From NCBI RefSeq assembly GCF_028595265.1, contig NZ_JAQQXP010000001.1, positions 124,001 through 188,000 of the forward strand: a DNA stretch of 64,000 bases, written 5' to 3'. The notes beneath the pieces are model-generated. The model was not told the DNA's origin. It did not search any database and saw only the letters and a program-made list of their open reading frames with translations. The stretch comes from Alteromonas gilva (GTDB lineage: Bacteria > Pseudomonadota > Gammaproteobacteria > Enterobacterales > Alteromonadaceae). Positions 52,422 to 61,395 of the stretch are shown here, in pieces (the first letter of the stretch is position 1; every line of letters starts with the position of its first letter). The position numbers and the translations under genes were made by a program.

Positions 52422-53168
52422 TTACAGCCCGCCAGAGGCATCGATGAAAGTGCCGGTGACAAAGGAGGACTTATCGGTTGCCAGCCAGACGATGGCTTCA
52501 GCGACCTCCTTTACCGTACCACCACGTTTTAACGGAATGCGCTCCTGCATACGATCAACCCTGCCAGGCTCTCCACCCGACGCGTGCATGTCGGTATAAA
52601 TGAGTGCCGGTCGCACAGCGTTGACTCGGATCCCCTGGTCGGCTAATTCCATTGCGGCACCGCGGGTGAGAGTATCCATGGCCCCTTTTGAGGCGGCGTA
52701 GTCGACATATTCGTGAGGCGCTCCGGATTTTGCCGCCGTTGATGAAACATTCACAATGGCGCCGCCTGTACCACCGAGTGTTGTCGACATTCGTTTAATG
52801 GCTTCTTTGGTACACAAAAAACAGGAAAGCACATTTACCTGCATAACGTGTTGAAAACGTTCAACCGAAATGTCGCTGAGGCTGCTTTGTTGCTTGAGGA
52901 TGCCGGCGTTGTTGACCAGTACCGCCAGCGACCCCAGAGTATCGGCCCGGGCAAAGAGTTCAGCGACCTCCTGCTCTTTAGACACATCGGCCTGCACGGC
53001 AATACAGGGCACGCCCAGTGCAGTTATTTCGCGTTGTAGTTGCCCGGCCTGCGTTGCCGAATGCTGATAATTAAGCACAATGGCATAGCCACATTGGGCC
53101 AATTGTCTGGCCGCGGCGGCACCTATTCCGCGGCTACTGCCTGTTACAATCGCCACTTTATGGGTCAT
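52422..53168 (-). CDS. SDR family oxidoreductase
   Basis: A classical 248-residue short-chain dehydrogenase: TGSSRGIGAA (about 9-18), NNAG (about 88), Ser of NVSSTAA, YAASK active site, and a PALIYTDMH loop. It resembles glucose-1-dehydrogenase-like or FabG-like SDR proteins of unknown substrate. It is a single gene; the gap to the next transcript (53169-53370) shows no gene. Confidence 0.9.
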   Translation of the reverse strand: MTHKVAIVTGSSRGIGAAAARQLAQCGYAIVLNYQHSATQAGQLQREITALGVPCIAVQADVSKEQEVAELFARADTLGSLAVLVNNAGILKQQSSLSDISVERFQHVMQVNVLSCFLCTKEAIKRMSTTLGGTGGAIVNVSSTAAKSGAPHEYVDYAASKGAMDTLTRGAAMELADQGIRVNAVRPALIYTDMHASGGEPGRVDRMQERIPLKRGGTVKEVAEAIVWLATDKSSFVTGTFIDASGGL

Positions 53169-53370
53169 AACCTTCCTTTATTTGTGTTCATTACCTGTTG
53201 TTTTAATAACAACCATCATACAGGCTAACCGCTGTCGATGCCGACAATATGTGTTATTTGGAAGGCTGCTTTTGAGTTGGTATGGTTGGATTGGAGCGCA
53301 GAATGCGCCACTCGTGGCTGTAAACCGGGTGGCGGGGTAATCCGATAGTCAGCATTCGGATACGTCAATA

Positions 53371-53409
53371 TAAAAGGCCCGCCAGCACAAATGTACTGCA
53401 CTGACGGGC
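53371..53409 (-). terminator. Terminator of the BlaI/BlaR1-TonB operon
   Basis: GCCCGCCAG (53377-53385) pairs with CTGACGGGC (53401-53409), one G-T pair, loop of 15 bases. On the minus strand the stem is followed by a short T run, so it ends the operon that stops at 53430. Confidence 0.7.
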
Positions 53410-53429
53410 GTTAACTATGCGCTTTGGGA

Positions 53430-54650
53430 TTACCGGGTTTGCGATACGCTGGCTTTTTCAATGTCAGTATTGGTGGCGTTTTCATCGCTATCCGGGCCAA
53501 GTTTAAAGTCGAGCTGAACCGTTAATCCGGTTTGCCGCTGGGCTTGCCCGCCCTGAATGCGTGGTTTGTATTTCCATTTCGCCATTGCCTGCAGGGCACT
53601 CTCATCGAACACACCCTCAGGCTCAGACTCAACAACTTTAATATTGTCGGTGGCGCCGGTTTCGGTGATATCGAACTGCATCAACACAAAGCCTTCCGTA
53701 TTGTTGCTGGCAGCGCTTGACGGATACACTGGCGCAACACGCACAATCGGTGGGGTGGGTATGTAACTGTCAGCCTTAACGCTGGCTGCAGGTAAATTGG
53801 CTAACGCCACATTTGCACTTAACGCAGTGGCGGTGAATACCGCAGCCATTGCAAATAATTTGCTCCGTGGGGTGCTCTGTTTGATTAAATTAAGTCGTTT
53901 AATCATAGTACTTTTTTCTCCAAATGTAGGGTAGGTATTGAGGTGAGTAGATGCATGCTCAGCACATCTTATGAGCGCTTTGGCATACAGTAGTTTTTCT
54001 TCGCTGTTTTTGTTTTGTAATACGCGGTTGTCGCAGGCTAGCTCCTGGTTGATTCGAAAAGAGCGAAAACCAAACCACACCAGTGGGTTAAACCAAAAAA
54101 ACATGGTGATGATAAGGGCGGCCGAATTCCACAGGTGGTCGCATTGCTGATAGTGCGTTTGCTCATGTTCGAGGATTAAGCGTTGCTGGGCCGGGCAGTA
54201 GGTGTTGGCAAATTGTGTTGGTAGCAAAATGATGGGCCGGATAAAACCAAACAACATGGGCGTGGTCGCAGCGTTGGCATAGTAAATGTTATCGCAACTG
54301 CTGTGACTGCCGGGGGCTTTACGAGTTACGGAACGACCGAGTCTGATGGCTTGCGTAACGATCACGGCAAATATTGTGGCGACACCAGCCCACCACAGGA
54401 GCAGCAGCGGCAGGCTATCTGCTACCACAACATTTGGATTTAACCCCACCACATAGCGGGTAAAGCTGTCAGTTGCGATTGAGGTAAAACTGCTTGGCAG
54501 GTTATTGAGTACCAGCACAGCGGGTAAAATTCCCCACAGTTTATACATCAGTTTGACGCCAATCTTAGCCGTAAAAAAATGCTCCAGGGTTATCAGTAAG
54601 GCCAGGGTGACGCTGAGCACAATTTGCTGTTGAATGAGCCACTCAATCAT
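53430..54650 (-). CDS. M56-family (BlaR1-like) metallopeptidase with C-terminal TonB domain
   Basis: A 406-residue inner-membrane protein. Four helices (about 12-30, 35-55, 75-102 and 285-303) surround the M56 zinc-peptidase domain with HEQTH (LEHEQTHYQQ, about residue 160). The end (about 315-395) is a TonB_C domain (VRVAPVYP...ALQAMAKWKYKPRIQGG) in the periplasm, in place of the penicillin-sensing domain of BlaR1. It probably senses an envelope signal and inactivates the BlaI-type repressor encoded just upstream, with which it overlaps by 8 bases. The signal is unknown; beta-lactam sensing is unlikely. Confidence 0.88.
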   Translation of the reverse strand: MIEWLIQQQIVLSVTLALLITLEHFFTAKIGVKLMYKLWGILPAVLVLNNLPSSFTSIATDSFTRYVVGLNPNVVVADSLPLLLLWWAGVATIFAVIVTQAIRLGRSVTRKAPGSHSSCDNIYYANAATTPMLFGFIRPIILLPTQFANTYCPAQQRLILEHEQTHYQQCDHLWNSAALIITMFFWFNPLVWFGFRSFRINQELACDNRVLQNKNSEEKLLYAKALIRCAEHASTHLNTYPTFGEKSTMIKRLNLIKQSTPRSKLFAMAAVFTATALSANVALANLPAASVKADSYIPTPPIVRVAPVYPSSAASNNTEGFVLMQFDITETGATDNIKVVESEPEGVFDESALQAMAKWKYKPRIQGGQAQRQTGLTVQLDFKLGPDSDENATNTDIEKASVSQTR

Positions 54651-55044
54651 TGTCTTGCTCCCATTGCTTAATAAGGGCTTTTAACTCGTCTACATCTTGT
54701 TTGGACAGGGTGTTTTGGTTGGCAAACCCGGCGACCAAAGGGGCGACCTTGCCTTTGAATAAGCGACTCACAAAGGTGGTGGTTTCTTTTTTGGTGTAAT
54801 CCTCGCGGGCAATTAACGGCCGGTAAAGGTATTGCCGTTGTTGCTTTTCGAAGTCTACAACGCCTTTTTTAACTAACCGGCCAAGCAGTGTTTTTACCGT
54901 TTTGTCGTGCCAGTCTTTTTGGTGGCGCAAGCGTTCGATGATGTCGTTAGAGGTGGCCGGATAGGCATCCCACAACACATCAAGCACGTCAAATTCGGCA
55001 TTGGATATTTCGGGTTTAATAGGTTTGTCTGGCATTACTGTCAC
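54643..55044 (-). CDS. BlaI/MecI/CopY family repressor
   Basis: 133 residues with an N-terminal winged helix (about 10-80): ISNAEFDVLDVLWDAYPATSNDIIERL, KTVKTLLGRLVKKGVV, and a C-terminal dimerisation helix pair. In this family the partner peptidase cleaves or triggers cleavage of the repressor. It is the first gene of the two-gene operon; two dyad sites lie in its own promoter region and a third before the lipoprotein gene at 55314, so autoregulation and control of that gene are expected. Confidence 0.92.
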   Translation of the reverse strand: MTVMPDKPIKPEISNAEFDVLDVLWDAYPATSNDIIERLRHQKDWHDKTVKTLLGRLVKKGVVDFEKQQRQYLYRPLIAREDYTKKETTTFVSRLFKGKVAPLVAGFANQNTLSKQDVDELKALIKQWEQDND

Positions 55045-55048
55045 TTTG

Positions 55049-55064
55049 GATTACGGTTGTAGTC
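55049..55064. promoter_or_regulatory. BlaI-type operator, site 1
   Basis: GATTACG-GT-TGTAGTC: the dyad GATTACA-N2-TGTAATC with two mismatches, five bases upstream of the repressor start codon. Confidence 0.55.
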
Positions 55065-55073
55065 TTAACTTTA

Positions 55074-55089
55074 GATTACACTTGTAATT
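55074..55089. promoter_or_regulatory. BlaI-type operator, site 2
   Basis: GATTACA-CT-TGTAATT: one mismatch to the dyad; 25 bases from site 1. Confidence 0.7.
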
Positions 55090-55261
55090 TGATAGTGCAA
55101 GGACTTTTTGTACAAAAATATACAAAGGCAGTTGCAGCGCTACTAAGACAGGCTCTGCTGCATTTGTCTGCCACGGGTAAAACCAAACCGTGCGTAGCCA
55201 GGTGAGGCAGGCGACGTCAATAATCAATTCATAGAAGGCGCTTGCTCATTGGATATTAAAA

Positions 55262-55277
55262 GATTACATTTGTAATC
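55262..55277. promoter_or_regulatory. BlaI-type operator, site 3 (lipoprotein gene)
   Basis: GATTACA-TT-TGTAATC: a perfect dyad 37 bases upstream of the lipoprotein start at 55314, in the usual operator position for a repressor. Confidence 0.8.
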
Positions 55278-55313
55278 AATGCGGTATTAAATTTGGTGTT
55301 AAGGAATATAAGA

Positions 55314-56018
55314 ATGAAGCGTCTTGTTTGTGTAGCGGTGTTGGCAGCGAGTTTTATGGTCGGCTGCGCGAACCATCCTACGGTATATGTCTATGGCAAA
55401 TATCTGGATAACAAGCAAAAGGAAAGCGTTAAACGGGCCTTTGAGGGATCCGAACAGTTTAACATTGAATTTAATGAGTTTGATTTTCCGGTATCGATAA
55501 CGCAGAACAGTCTGTTGTATTCCCCTTTATTGCAGCACCCTGACGCAATCAGCATAGCGTCAGCGCTATCCGCATCGGCCGGGTTTCCCGTTCAACGCAC
55601 TCAGGGCTTAACACAAGGCAACCATTGGTATACAAAGGATTCTCTGGCACTGTATTTGTTACCGGAGGATATTGATGTGAGCACTCTTCTTGTTCACCGG
55701 GATTTAGCTAAGCGCTATCAACCACAGGGTTGCCCCCGGGCAATTGCGTTGACATTGCATCCGGACGGAAAATTCAACCTGCAAACCAAGGAAGATAAAC
55801 AACACGTAGAGCAAGTCATTACCGGTAAGTGGAAATACCGGCAGTATCCGTTTATTGAGCTTCAAAAAGACGGTGATAACTATTCAGAATATTATTTTGA
55901 AATAAAGCAGTTTAAAGGGGCAGATCAGGTGAGTGAGATACATTATTTACAGTTAGTATCGCTCAACCCTGGCTACTTATCGCCGGGGTGTTCGTTTGTT
56001 AATGGCACCCGGTTATAG
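55314..56018 (+). CDS. Lipoprotein under BlaI-type control
   Basis: 234 residues with a lipobox (FMVGCAN). After it comes TVYVYGKYLDNKQKESVKRAFEGSE, which looks like a small alpha/beta domain similar to the LytR_C or SPOR types, then a middle segment and a beta-rich C-terminal domain (ALTLHPDGKFNL, GKWKYRQYPFIELQKDG) with two Cys. I know no named family. The start at 55314 has AAGGA at 55301-55305. It is divergent from the repressor operon with a perfect operator upstream, so it is the likely output of that system. Confidence 0.75.
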   Translation: MKRLVCVAVLAASFMVGCANHPTVYVYGKYLDNKQKESVKRAFEGSEQFNIEFNEFDFPVSITQNSLLYSPLLQHPDAISIASALSASAGFPVQRTQGLTQGNHWYTKDSLALYLLPEDIDVSTLLVHRDLAKRYQPQGCPRAIALTLHPDGKFNLQTKEDKQHVEQVITGKWKYRQYPFIELQKDGDNYSEYYFEIKQFKGADQVSEIHYLQLVSLNPGYLSPGCSFVNGTRL

Positions 56019-56078
56019 CAGGCATTTTCTGCGTTGAGCATTTACCAACAACCTGTTTGCAAACAAAAGGAATCAGCT

Positions 56079-56387
56079 ATGAATGCGACACAATATTTAC
56101 AACATTGCCGCGAGGAAGTGCGTAAAAACTTTCAGCGCGTTCAGGCCGGCCAGCCCGATGAAAAGCAGAAGAGCCGCATTGAAGGCTTGTTGCATGCGGC
56201 GCGTCTACTCGAATTAGTGAGCTTGGAGGAGTTGAATGCGTTGATTGAAGAGGAGCATCAGGCGGTATATGGTGAGAGCGTTGCCCAACGCAAGGACCGG
56301 CTAGCCCGAAAAACCACACTGGATGAATTAAAAGAAAATGACCCTGATGCCTATTTTGCAATTCCTGCTGTTGAGCGACGCTTTTAG
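56079..56387 (+). CDS. Small hypothetical cytosolic protein
   Basis: 102 residues, highly charged and helical (HCREEVRKNFQRVQAGQ, ARLLELVSLEELNALIEEEH, LDELKENDPDAYFAIPAVERRF). No recognised domain. The start at 56079 has an AAAAGGA site. It follows the lipoprotein by 60 bases and may share its transcript. Confidence 0.7.
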   Translation: MNATQYLQHCREEVRKNFQRVQAGQPDEKQKSRIEGLLHAARLLELVSLEELNALIEEEHQAVYGESVAQRKDRLARKTTLDELKENDPDAYFAIPAVERRF

Positions 56388-56510
56388 ATTATCATTTATA
56401 GCCTGAAAGGTACGTCAGTTTGCAGAACGCTGAGCTCTGGTAGAAGTTGATTTTCGCAGAGTCATGGTAGTAACAGGTCAATTAAGTTCTTAAGGATGAG
56501 AGCAAAGCAC

Positions 56511-57446
56511 ATGAAATATAAACTTACAGCTGTATTAATACTGATATCGTTGTATATCGTAATTATTAACTGTAGCCCGCCCCTTTATTTGACGTTTACC
56601 CAGCCTGCTGGCTCACCTGAATATGCAGATACTCTATACAAAGTCAGCGTTACTCGTGACGGCAAAGGTTATAGCCTCACGATGCTTGGATATGACGGTG
56701 CAAAACAAGTCTCTGAACGCCCAAACTGGAATAAATTACTGATTGTTAGCTTCAGGTCAGCTGACGGCTTTTTGAGCGTTAAAAAATACCCTTTACCACA
56801 TATAAAACATAGCATTGAGCATGTTGACGGTAATGACTTAGTAAAAACGGATAAACGGCTTTCTACATTCGCTTTAAATACAGGGTTAGCACAGTTAACT
56901 TTAACACCACCTGGTTTCTACGGTTCCACAGGTCGCGAAGAAGTGACATTTACTCGTGATGGTATAAAAATTATGAGTAAGGCTGTTGAGAAGTTGGTTG
57001 ATGACTTTGGAGCTGAGTCTGTAATCATTGTAGGAGGTTCACACCCTGGAAATATCGCTGCGGGAGTGATGTCTTTCTATTCAAAACCTATACACTGCGC
57101 AATTATTTCTTCGGCGCCATTGGATTTGAATTCCCCTTATCGAAACTTACCGTTTCAGGACTACAGCTTGCGCACACCAACCCCTTTTAACCCGATTGCG
57201 TGGGTAAGCAAAATACCTCATGACGACAATCGAACAATCTATATTGCATACAGTAAAAAGGACCTGGTGGTAGACTGGCGTATGACTTCGGTCTATGCAG
57301 ATAAATTAACTGAAAAGGGCTATCGGGTAATCGTTGAGGAGTCTCCACCCAGCGAAAATCGATACTTTCACGACCAATCGTTGTGGCACTATTATAAAAT
57401 AAAGGCGTGTGCTGAATCATGGCATAACAGAACCAACGGCGACTAA
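56511..57446 (+). CDS. Possible alpha/beta-hydrolase-fold protein, uncharacterised
   Basis: 311 residues with one N-terminal hydrophobic segment (signal anchor) and then weak similarity to the alpha/beta hydrolase fold: a GGSHPG elbow preceded by SVIIVGG, a late NRTIYIAYSKKDLVVDW strand-loop with an Asp, and a late His in FHDQSLWHYY. Start uncertain (56496 also in frame). The region is visibly more AT-rich and has different codon choice from its neighbours, which hints at recent transfer. Confidence 0.6.
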   Translation: MKYKLTAVLILISLYIVIINCSPPLYLTFTQPAGSPEYADTLYKVSVTRDGKGYSLTMLGYDGAKQVSERPNWNKLLIVSFRSADGFLSVKKYPLPHIKHSIEHVDGNDLVKTDKRLSTFALNTGLAQLTLTPPGFYGSTGREEVTFTRDGIKIMSKAVEKLVDDFGAESVIIVGGSHPGNIAAGVMSFYSKPIHCAIISSAPLDLNSPYRNLPFQDYSLRTPTPFNPIAWVSKIPHDDNRTIYIAYSKKDLVVDWRMTSVYADKLTEKGYRVIVEESPPSENRYFHDQSLWHYYKIKACAESWHNRTNGD

Positions 57447-57562
57447 AGGACACACGCAGCTAACATAAAAAATGCTGAAGATCCGAACAATCAAACTATG
57501 CCGACACTAACGCTACCACAAATACCTTGTCATTTTAGTCGCGCGCGTTATACTGCTAACAA

Positions 57563-57578
57563 CTGTATGGAATAACAG
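57563..57578. promoter_or_regulatory. SOS box (LexA operator)
   Basis: CTGT-ATGGAATA-ACAG, a good match to the gammaproteobacterial CTGT-N8-ACAG box, ends 7 bases before the lexA start codon and so autoregulates it. Confidence 0.92.
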
Positions 57579-57585
57579 GCTGTTT

Positions 57586-58209
57586 ATGCGTCCACTAACC
57601 CCCCGGCAACAAGAAGTACTTGAACTAATAAAATCTACCATGCTGGATACCGGCATGCCGCCCACCCGGGCCGAAATTGCCCGTGAGTTAGGCTTTCGCT
57701 CTGCGAATGCTGCGGAAGAACATTTAAAAGCGCTGGCGAAAAAAGGCGTGATTGAAATACTACCGGGGACATCACGGGGTATAAAACTCAATATTCCCCT
57801 TGACGAACAGATCGAAGAAGAAGGCCTGCCACTGATTGGCCGGGTTGCGGCGGGAGAGCCTATTCTGGCCCAGGAACATGTGGAAATGCATTATAAGGTT
57901 GATCCGGACCTGTTCCATCCTAAAGCCGATTTTCTGCTGCGCGTGAATGGTATGAGTATGAAAGACATTGGTATTCTCGACGGCGACCTGCTGGCGGTAC
58001 ATCGCACTGTTGATGTGCACAATGGCCAGGTGGTGGTTGCCCGGGTCGATGAAGATGTCACCGTAAAGCGCATCGAGAAGCGTGGTCGTGAGGTACTTCT
58101 GCATGCAGAAAATGACGAATTTGCGCCGATAAAAGTCGACCTCGCTAATCAGCCATTCAATATAGAGGGCATTGCGGTAGGCGTTATTCGTAATGGGGAT
58201 TGGATGTAA
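57586..58209 (+). CDS. lexA: LexA repressor
   Basis: SOS-response repressor and self-cleaving protease, 207 residues (202 in E. coli). The N-terminal winged helix (about 1-65) contains TRAEIARELGFRSANAAEEHL; the cleavage site is A89-G90 in GRVAAGEP; the catalytic dyad is S124 (NGMSMKD) and K161 (VTVKRIE). RecA filaments trigger cleavage. It lies alone between an SOS box and a strong terminator. Confidence 0.98.
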   Translation: MRPLTPRQQEVLELIKSTMLDTGMPPTRAEIARELGFRSANAAEEHLKALAKKGVIEILPGTSRGIKLNIPLDEQIEEEGLPLIGRVAAGEPILAQEHVEMHYKVDPDLFHPKADFLLRVNGMSMKDIGILDGDLLAVHRTVDVHNGQVVVARVDEDVTVKRIEKRGREVLLHAENDEFAPIKVDLANQPFNIEGIAVGVIRNGDWM

Positions 58210-58247
58210 TCAGCCTGTCCCGATAAGCTCACTTTTCGTTTTATTTG

Positions 58248-58271
58248 AAACCGGCATTGGCCGGTTTTTTT
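58248..58271 (+). terminator. Terminator after lexA
   Basis: ACCGGC (58250-58255), loop ATTG and GCCGGT (58260-58265), extended by flanking A and T runs and followed by Ts: a strong intrinsic terminator. Confidence 0.9.
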
Positions 58272-58602
58272 GTCTTTGAGGGTGTTATCTGCACCAAACT
58301 CCCCTTTCCTGCGCAATACTCGACGCCTGCGCGGCAAATTTAAGTTAGTAAAAGCTTACTAACCTGACCTGCCGAAAAAGTCCTCCCTGAACAAAAAATA
58401 GCCAGTAATCTTAATTTTAGCGAAAAATAACTGGACGTTACGGCTACAATGAGTAATTCTTATACAGTGCTTAACAATAAAATAACAAAGTAAGCACAAA
58501 ACATTAAAAAGGCAGTTCAAATAACAACCAATACAGACCAGTTTGGTTTTTACTCGCATTGTTGCAAGCTGTGGGTAAATTCAGGTCTAACGGAGGTGTC
58601 GA
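58272..58602. other. Promoter region of the cytochrome oxidase operon
   Basis: Noncoding stretch before coxB. It contains an inverted repeat GTTAGTAA-AAGC-TTACTAAC (58344-58363), 240 bases upstream of the start codon, which could be an operator. The CGGAGGTG ribosome site of coxB is at 58591-58598. No small gene is evident. Confidence 0.6.
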
Positions 58603-59763
58603 GTGAAACGACTCGAGATACGCATACTGAAAGCCTGGACAACACTGATCCTGCTTTTAACCGGCACGGCAGCGATGGCTGCCGCGAGCGGTGAGGTGTC
58701 ATCACTAAACCTGCGCCGGGGTGCAACGGAAATAAGTGGGCAAGTTTATGATTTGCACATGCTGATGTTCTCCATTTGTGTGGGAATAGCAGTAATAGTG
58801 TTTGGCATCATGTTTATTTCTATGTATCTGCATCGTAAATCCCGCGGTGCAAAACCCGCTAATTTTCATGAAAGCGTTAAAGTAGAAATCGCCTGGACAG
58901 TGGCGCCTTTCCTGATCCTGATTTTTATGGCGGTGCCTGCAGCGAAAACGCTGATCGCGATGGAGGATGCCTCCGAACCTGACCTGACCGTACTGGTTAC
59001 CGGCTCGCAGTGGAAGTGGCACTATAAGTATATGGACCGCGACGTAGAGTATTACTCCTTACTGGCAACTCAGCGCGAGCAAATCAACAATCGCTATGAA
59101 AAAGGCGAAAATTACCTGCTTGAGGTGGACCGTCCGCTGGTCATTCCTACCGATAAAAAAGTGCGCTTTTTGATTACCTCAGATGATGTTATTCATTCCT
59201 GGTGGGTGCCTGATTTTGCGGTGAAAAAAGATGCCAACCCCGGCTTTATTAACGAGGCCTGGACCCGTGTTGATGAGCCGGGCATTTATCGCGGACAGTG
59301 TGCAGAGCTGTGTGGTAAGGATCACGGCTTTATGCCGGTTGTGGTGATTGCCAAAGAGCCCAAGGCTTATGAAGCCTGGGTCAGCGAGCAAGAGGCCATG
59401 CAGCAGAAAGCCCGCGAAGAAGAGCAGCGCTTAATGGCCATGAGCATGTCCATGGACGAACTCATGAGTGAGGGCGAGCGGGTGTATAACGCCGCCTGTG
59501 CCGCATGTCATATGCCTAATGGTGAAGGTTTGCCCGGGGTATTCCCGGCCCTGAAAGGCAGCGCGATAGCCACGCAGGATCAACTTGCTCATATCGATAT
59601 TGTACTTAACGGTAAAACCGGCACTGCCATGCAGGGGTTTGGCAAAATGCTTAGCCTTAAAGAGCTGGCGGCTGTAATCACCTATGAACGTAACGCCTGG
59701 GGTAATAACACCGGTGATTTGGTGCAGGCCGCTGACGTTAACGCTGTTGCGAGCGGGGAGTAA
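58603..59763 (+). CDS. coxB: Cytochrome c oxidase subunit II with fused cytochrome c
   Basis: Subunit II of an aa3-type oxidase that takes electrons from cytochrome c. GTG start with CGGAGGTG upstream. After a signal peptide (ending around TAAMAAAS) come two transmembrane helices (about 45-70 and 92-112), then the cupredoxin domain with the CuA ligands in GQCAELCGKDHGFM and the preceding His in DDVIHSWWVPDF. A C-terminal cytochrome c domain (about 285-375) has CAACH and a distal Met in AMQGFGKM. 386 residues. It is the first gene of the oxidase operon. Confidence 0.97.
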   Translation: MKRLEIRILKAWTTLILLLTGTAAMAAASGEVSSLNLRRGATEISGQVYDLHMLMFSICVGIAVIVFGIMFISMYLHRKSRGAKPANFHESVKVEIAWTVAPFLILIFMAVPAAKTLIAMEDASEPDLTVLVTGSQWKWHYKYMDRDVEYYSLLATQREQINNRYEKGENYLLEVDRPLVIPTDKKVRFLITSDDVIHSWWVPDFAVKKDANPGFINEAWTRVDEPGIYRGQCAELCGKDHGFMPVVVIAKEPKAYEAWVSEQEAMQQKAREEEQRLMAMSMSMDELMSEGERVYNAACAACHMPNGEGLPGVFPALKGSAIATQDQLAHIDIVLNGKTGTAMQGFGKMLSLKELAAVITYERNAWGNNTGDLVQAADVNAVASGE

Positions 59764-59767
59764 CAAC

Positions 59768-61393
59768 ATGAGTAAAGCAACTGATATTATCGGCTCCGCA
59801 GACGGAGCGGCAGATCCTCATGATGCACATGACGACCATCATGATCATCATGCGCCCAGCGGCATTATGCGCTGGATTTTAACCACCAACCATAAAGACA
59901 TAGGCACCCTGTATCTGTGGTTTGCTTTTATTATGTTTTTGGTTGGTGGTGCCATGGCAATGGTTATTCGCGCTGAGTTGTTCCAACCAGGCTTACAGAT
60001 TGTGGAGCCGAACTTTTTTAACCAGATGACCACTGTGCACGGTTTGATTATGGTCTTTGGCGCGGTGATGCCGGCCTTTACCGGGCTCGCCAACTGGCTG
60101 GTGCCAATGATGATTGGTGCGCCGGATATGGCACTACCGCGCATGAATAACTGGAGCTTTTGGATTTTGCCATTTGCTTTCACTATTTTGCTGGCATCGC
60201 TGTTTGTTGAAGGCGGCGGCCCGGCATTTGGCTGGACCTTCTATGCGCCATTGTCAACCACCTACAGTGGTGACAGTACGGCCTTGTTTGTATTCTCAGT
60301 ACACATAATGGGGATTTCATCCATTATGGGGGCAATTAACGTCATCGTGACCATTGTGAATATGCGCGCGCCGGGCATGACCTGGATGAAAATGCCGCTG
60401 TTTGTGTGGACCTGGTTGATTACCGCCTTCCTGCTTATCGCGGTGATGCCGGTGCTGGCCGGGGCAGTGACCATGGTACTGACCGACAAGTTCTTTGGCA
60501 CCAGCTTCTTTGATGCCGCCGGTGGTGGCGATCCGGTTATGTTCCAGCATATTTTCTGGTTCTTTGGCCATCCCGAAGTGTACATCATGATTTTACCGGC
60601 CTTTGGGATCATCTCGCAGATTGTGCCGACCTTTGCCCGCAAACCGTTGTTTGGCTATGCCTCGATGGTGTACGCCACCGCCTCCATTGCGTTGCTGAGC
60701 TTTATTGTGTGGGCCCACCACATGTTTACTACCGGTATGCCGGTGGCGGCTGAGATGTTCTTTATGTTTGCCACCATGCTCATATCGGTACCAACCGGTG
60801 TGAAGGTATTTAACTGGGTCGCCACCATGTGGCGGGGGTCTATGACCTTCGAAGTCCCCATGCTATTTGCGCTGGCCTTTATTGTGCTGTTTACCATTGG
60901 CGGGCTGTCCGGCCTGATGCTGGCAATTACTCCGGTGGATTTCCAGTATCACGACACCTACTTTGTGGTGGCACATTTCCACTATGTGCTGGTGACGGGG
61001 GCTATCTTCTCGATTATGGCGGCGGTGTATTACTGGATTCCCAAATGGACCGGGCGCATGTTTGATGTGACGCTGGCCAAATGGCATTTCTGGTGCTCGC
61101 TGATCTCCGTTAACGTGCTGTTTTTCCCCATGCACTTTGTTGGTCTGGCCGGTATGCCGCGGCGTATCCCCGATTACGCTTTGCAGTTTGCCGACTTTAA
61201 CAAATGGATCAGCCTGGGTGGCTTTGCGTTTGGCTTATCACAACTGATATTCCTGGTTGTTATGATCAAAGCGTGTCGTAAACAGGGTGAGCCGGTGTCT
61301 GATCAGGTGTGGGAAGGCGCCGAAGGTCTGGAGTGGGAAATTCCCTCGCCTGCGCCTTATCATACGTTTGAAACACCACCGGTTGTGAAGTAA
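59768..61393 (+). CDS. ctaD: Cytochrome c oxidase subunit I
   Basis: Catalytic subunit with haem a, haem a3 and CuB. 541 residues, twelve helices. The start at 59768 has GGGAG upstream. A His-rich, acidic N-terminal tail (HDAHDDHHDHHAP) precedes the first helix. Signatures are TTNHKDIGTLY, the GHPEVYI motif with the Tyr of the cross-linked pair, VWAHHMFTTG with CuB ligands, and HFHYVLVTG with haem ligands. Proton-pumping A-type features (Glu of the GHPE motif) are present. Confidence 0.98.
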   Translation: MSKATDIIGSADGAADPHDAHDDHHDHHAPSGIMRWILTTNHKDIGTLYLWFAFIMFLVGGAMAMVIRAELFQPGLQIVEPNFFNQMTTVHGLIMVFGAVMPAFTGLANWLVPMMIGAPDMALPRMNNWSFWILPFAFTILLASLFVEGGGPAFGWTFYAPLSTTYSGDSTALFVFSVHIMGISSIMGAINVIVTIVNMRAPGMTWMKMPLFVWTWLITAFLLIAVMPVLAGAVTMVLTDKFFGTSFFDAAGGGDPVMFQHIFWFFGHPEVYIMILPAFGIISQIVPTFARKPLFGYASMVYATASIALLSFIVWAHHMFTTGMPVAAEMFFMFATMLISVPTGVKVFNWVATMWRGSMTFEVPMLFALAFIVLFTIGGLSGLMLAITPVDFQYHDTYFVVAHFHYVLVTGAIFSIMAAVYYWIPKWTGRMFDVTLAKWHFWCSLISVNVLFFPMHFVGLAGMPRRIPDYALQFADFNKWISLGGFAFGLSQLIFLVVMIKACRKQGEPVSDQVWEGAEGLEWEIPSPAPYHTFETPPVVK

Positions 61394-61395
61394 TT

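Noticed and set aside
53430..55044. Beta-lactam resistance system
   Set aside because: The sensor protein ends in a TonB domain instead of a penicillin-binding domain and no beta-lactamase gene is near.
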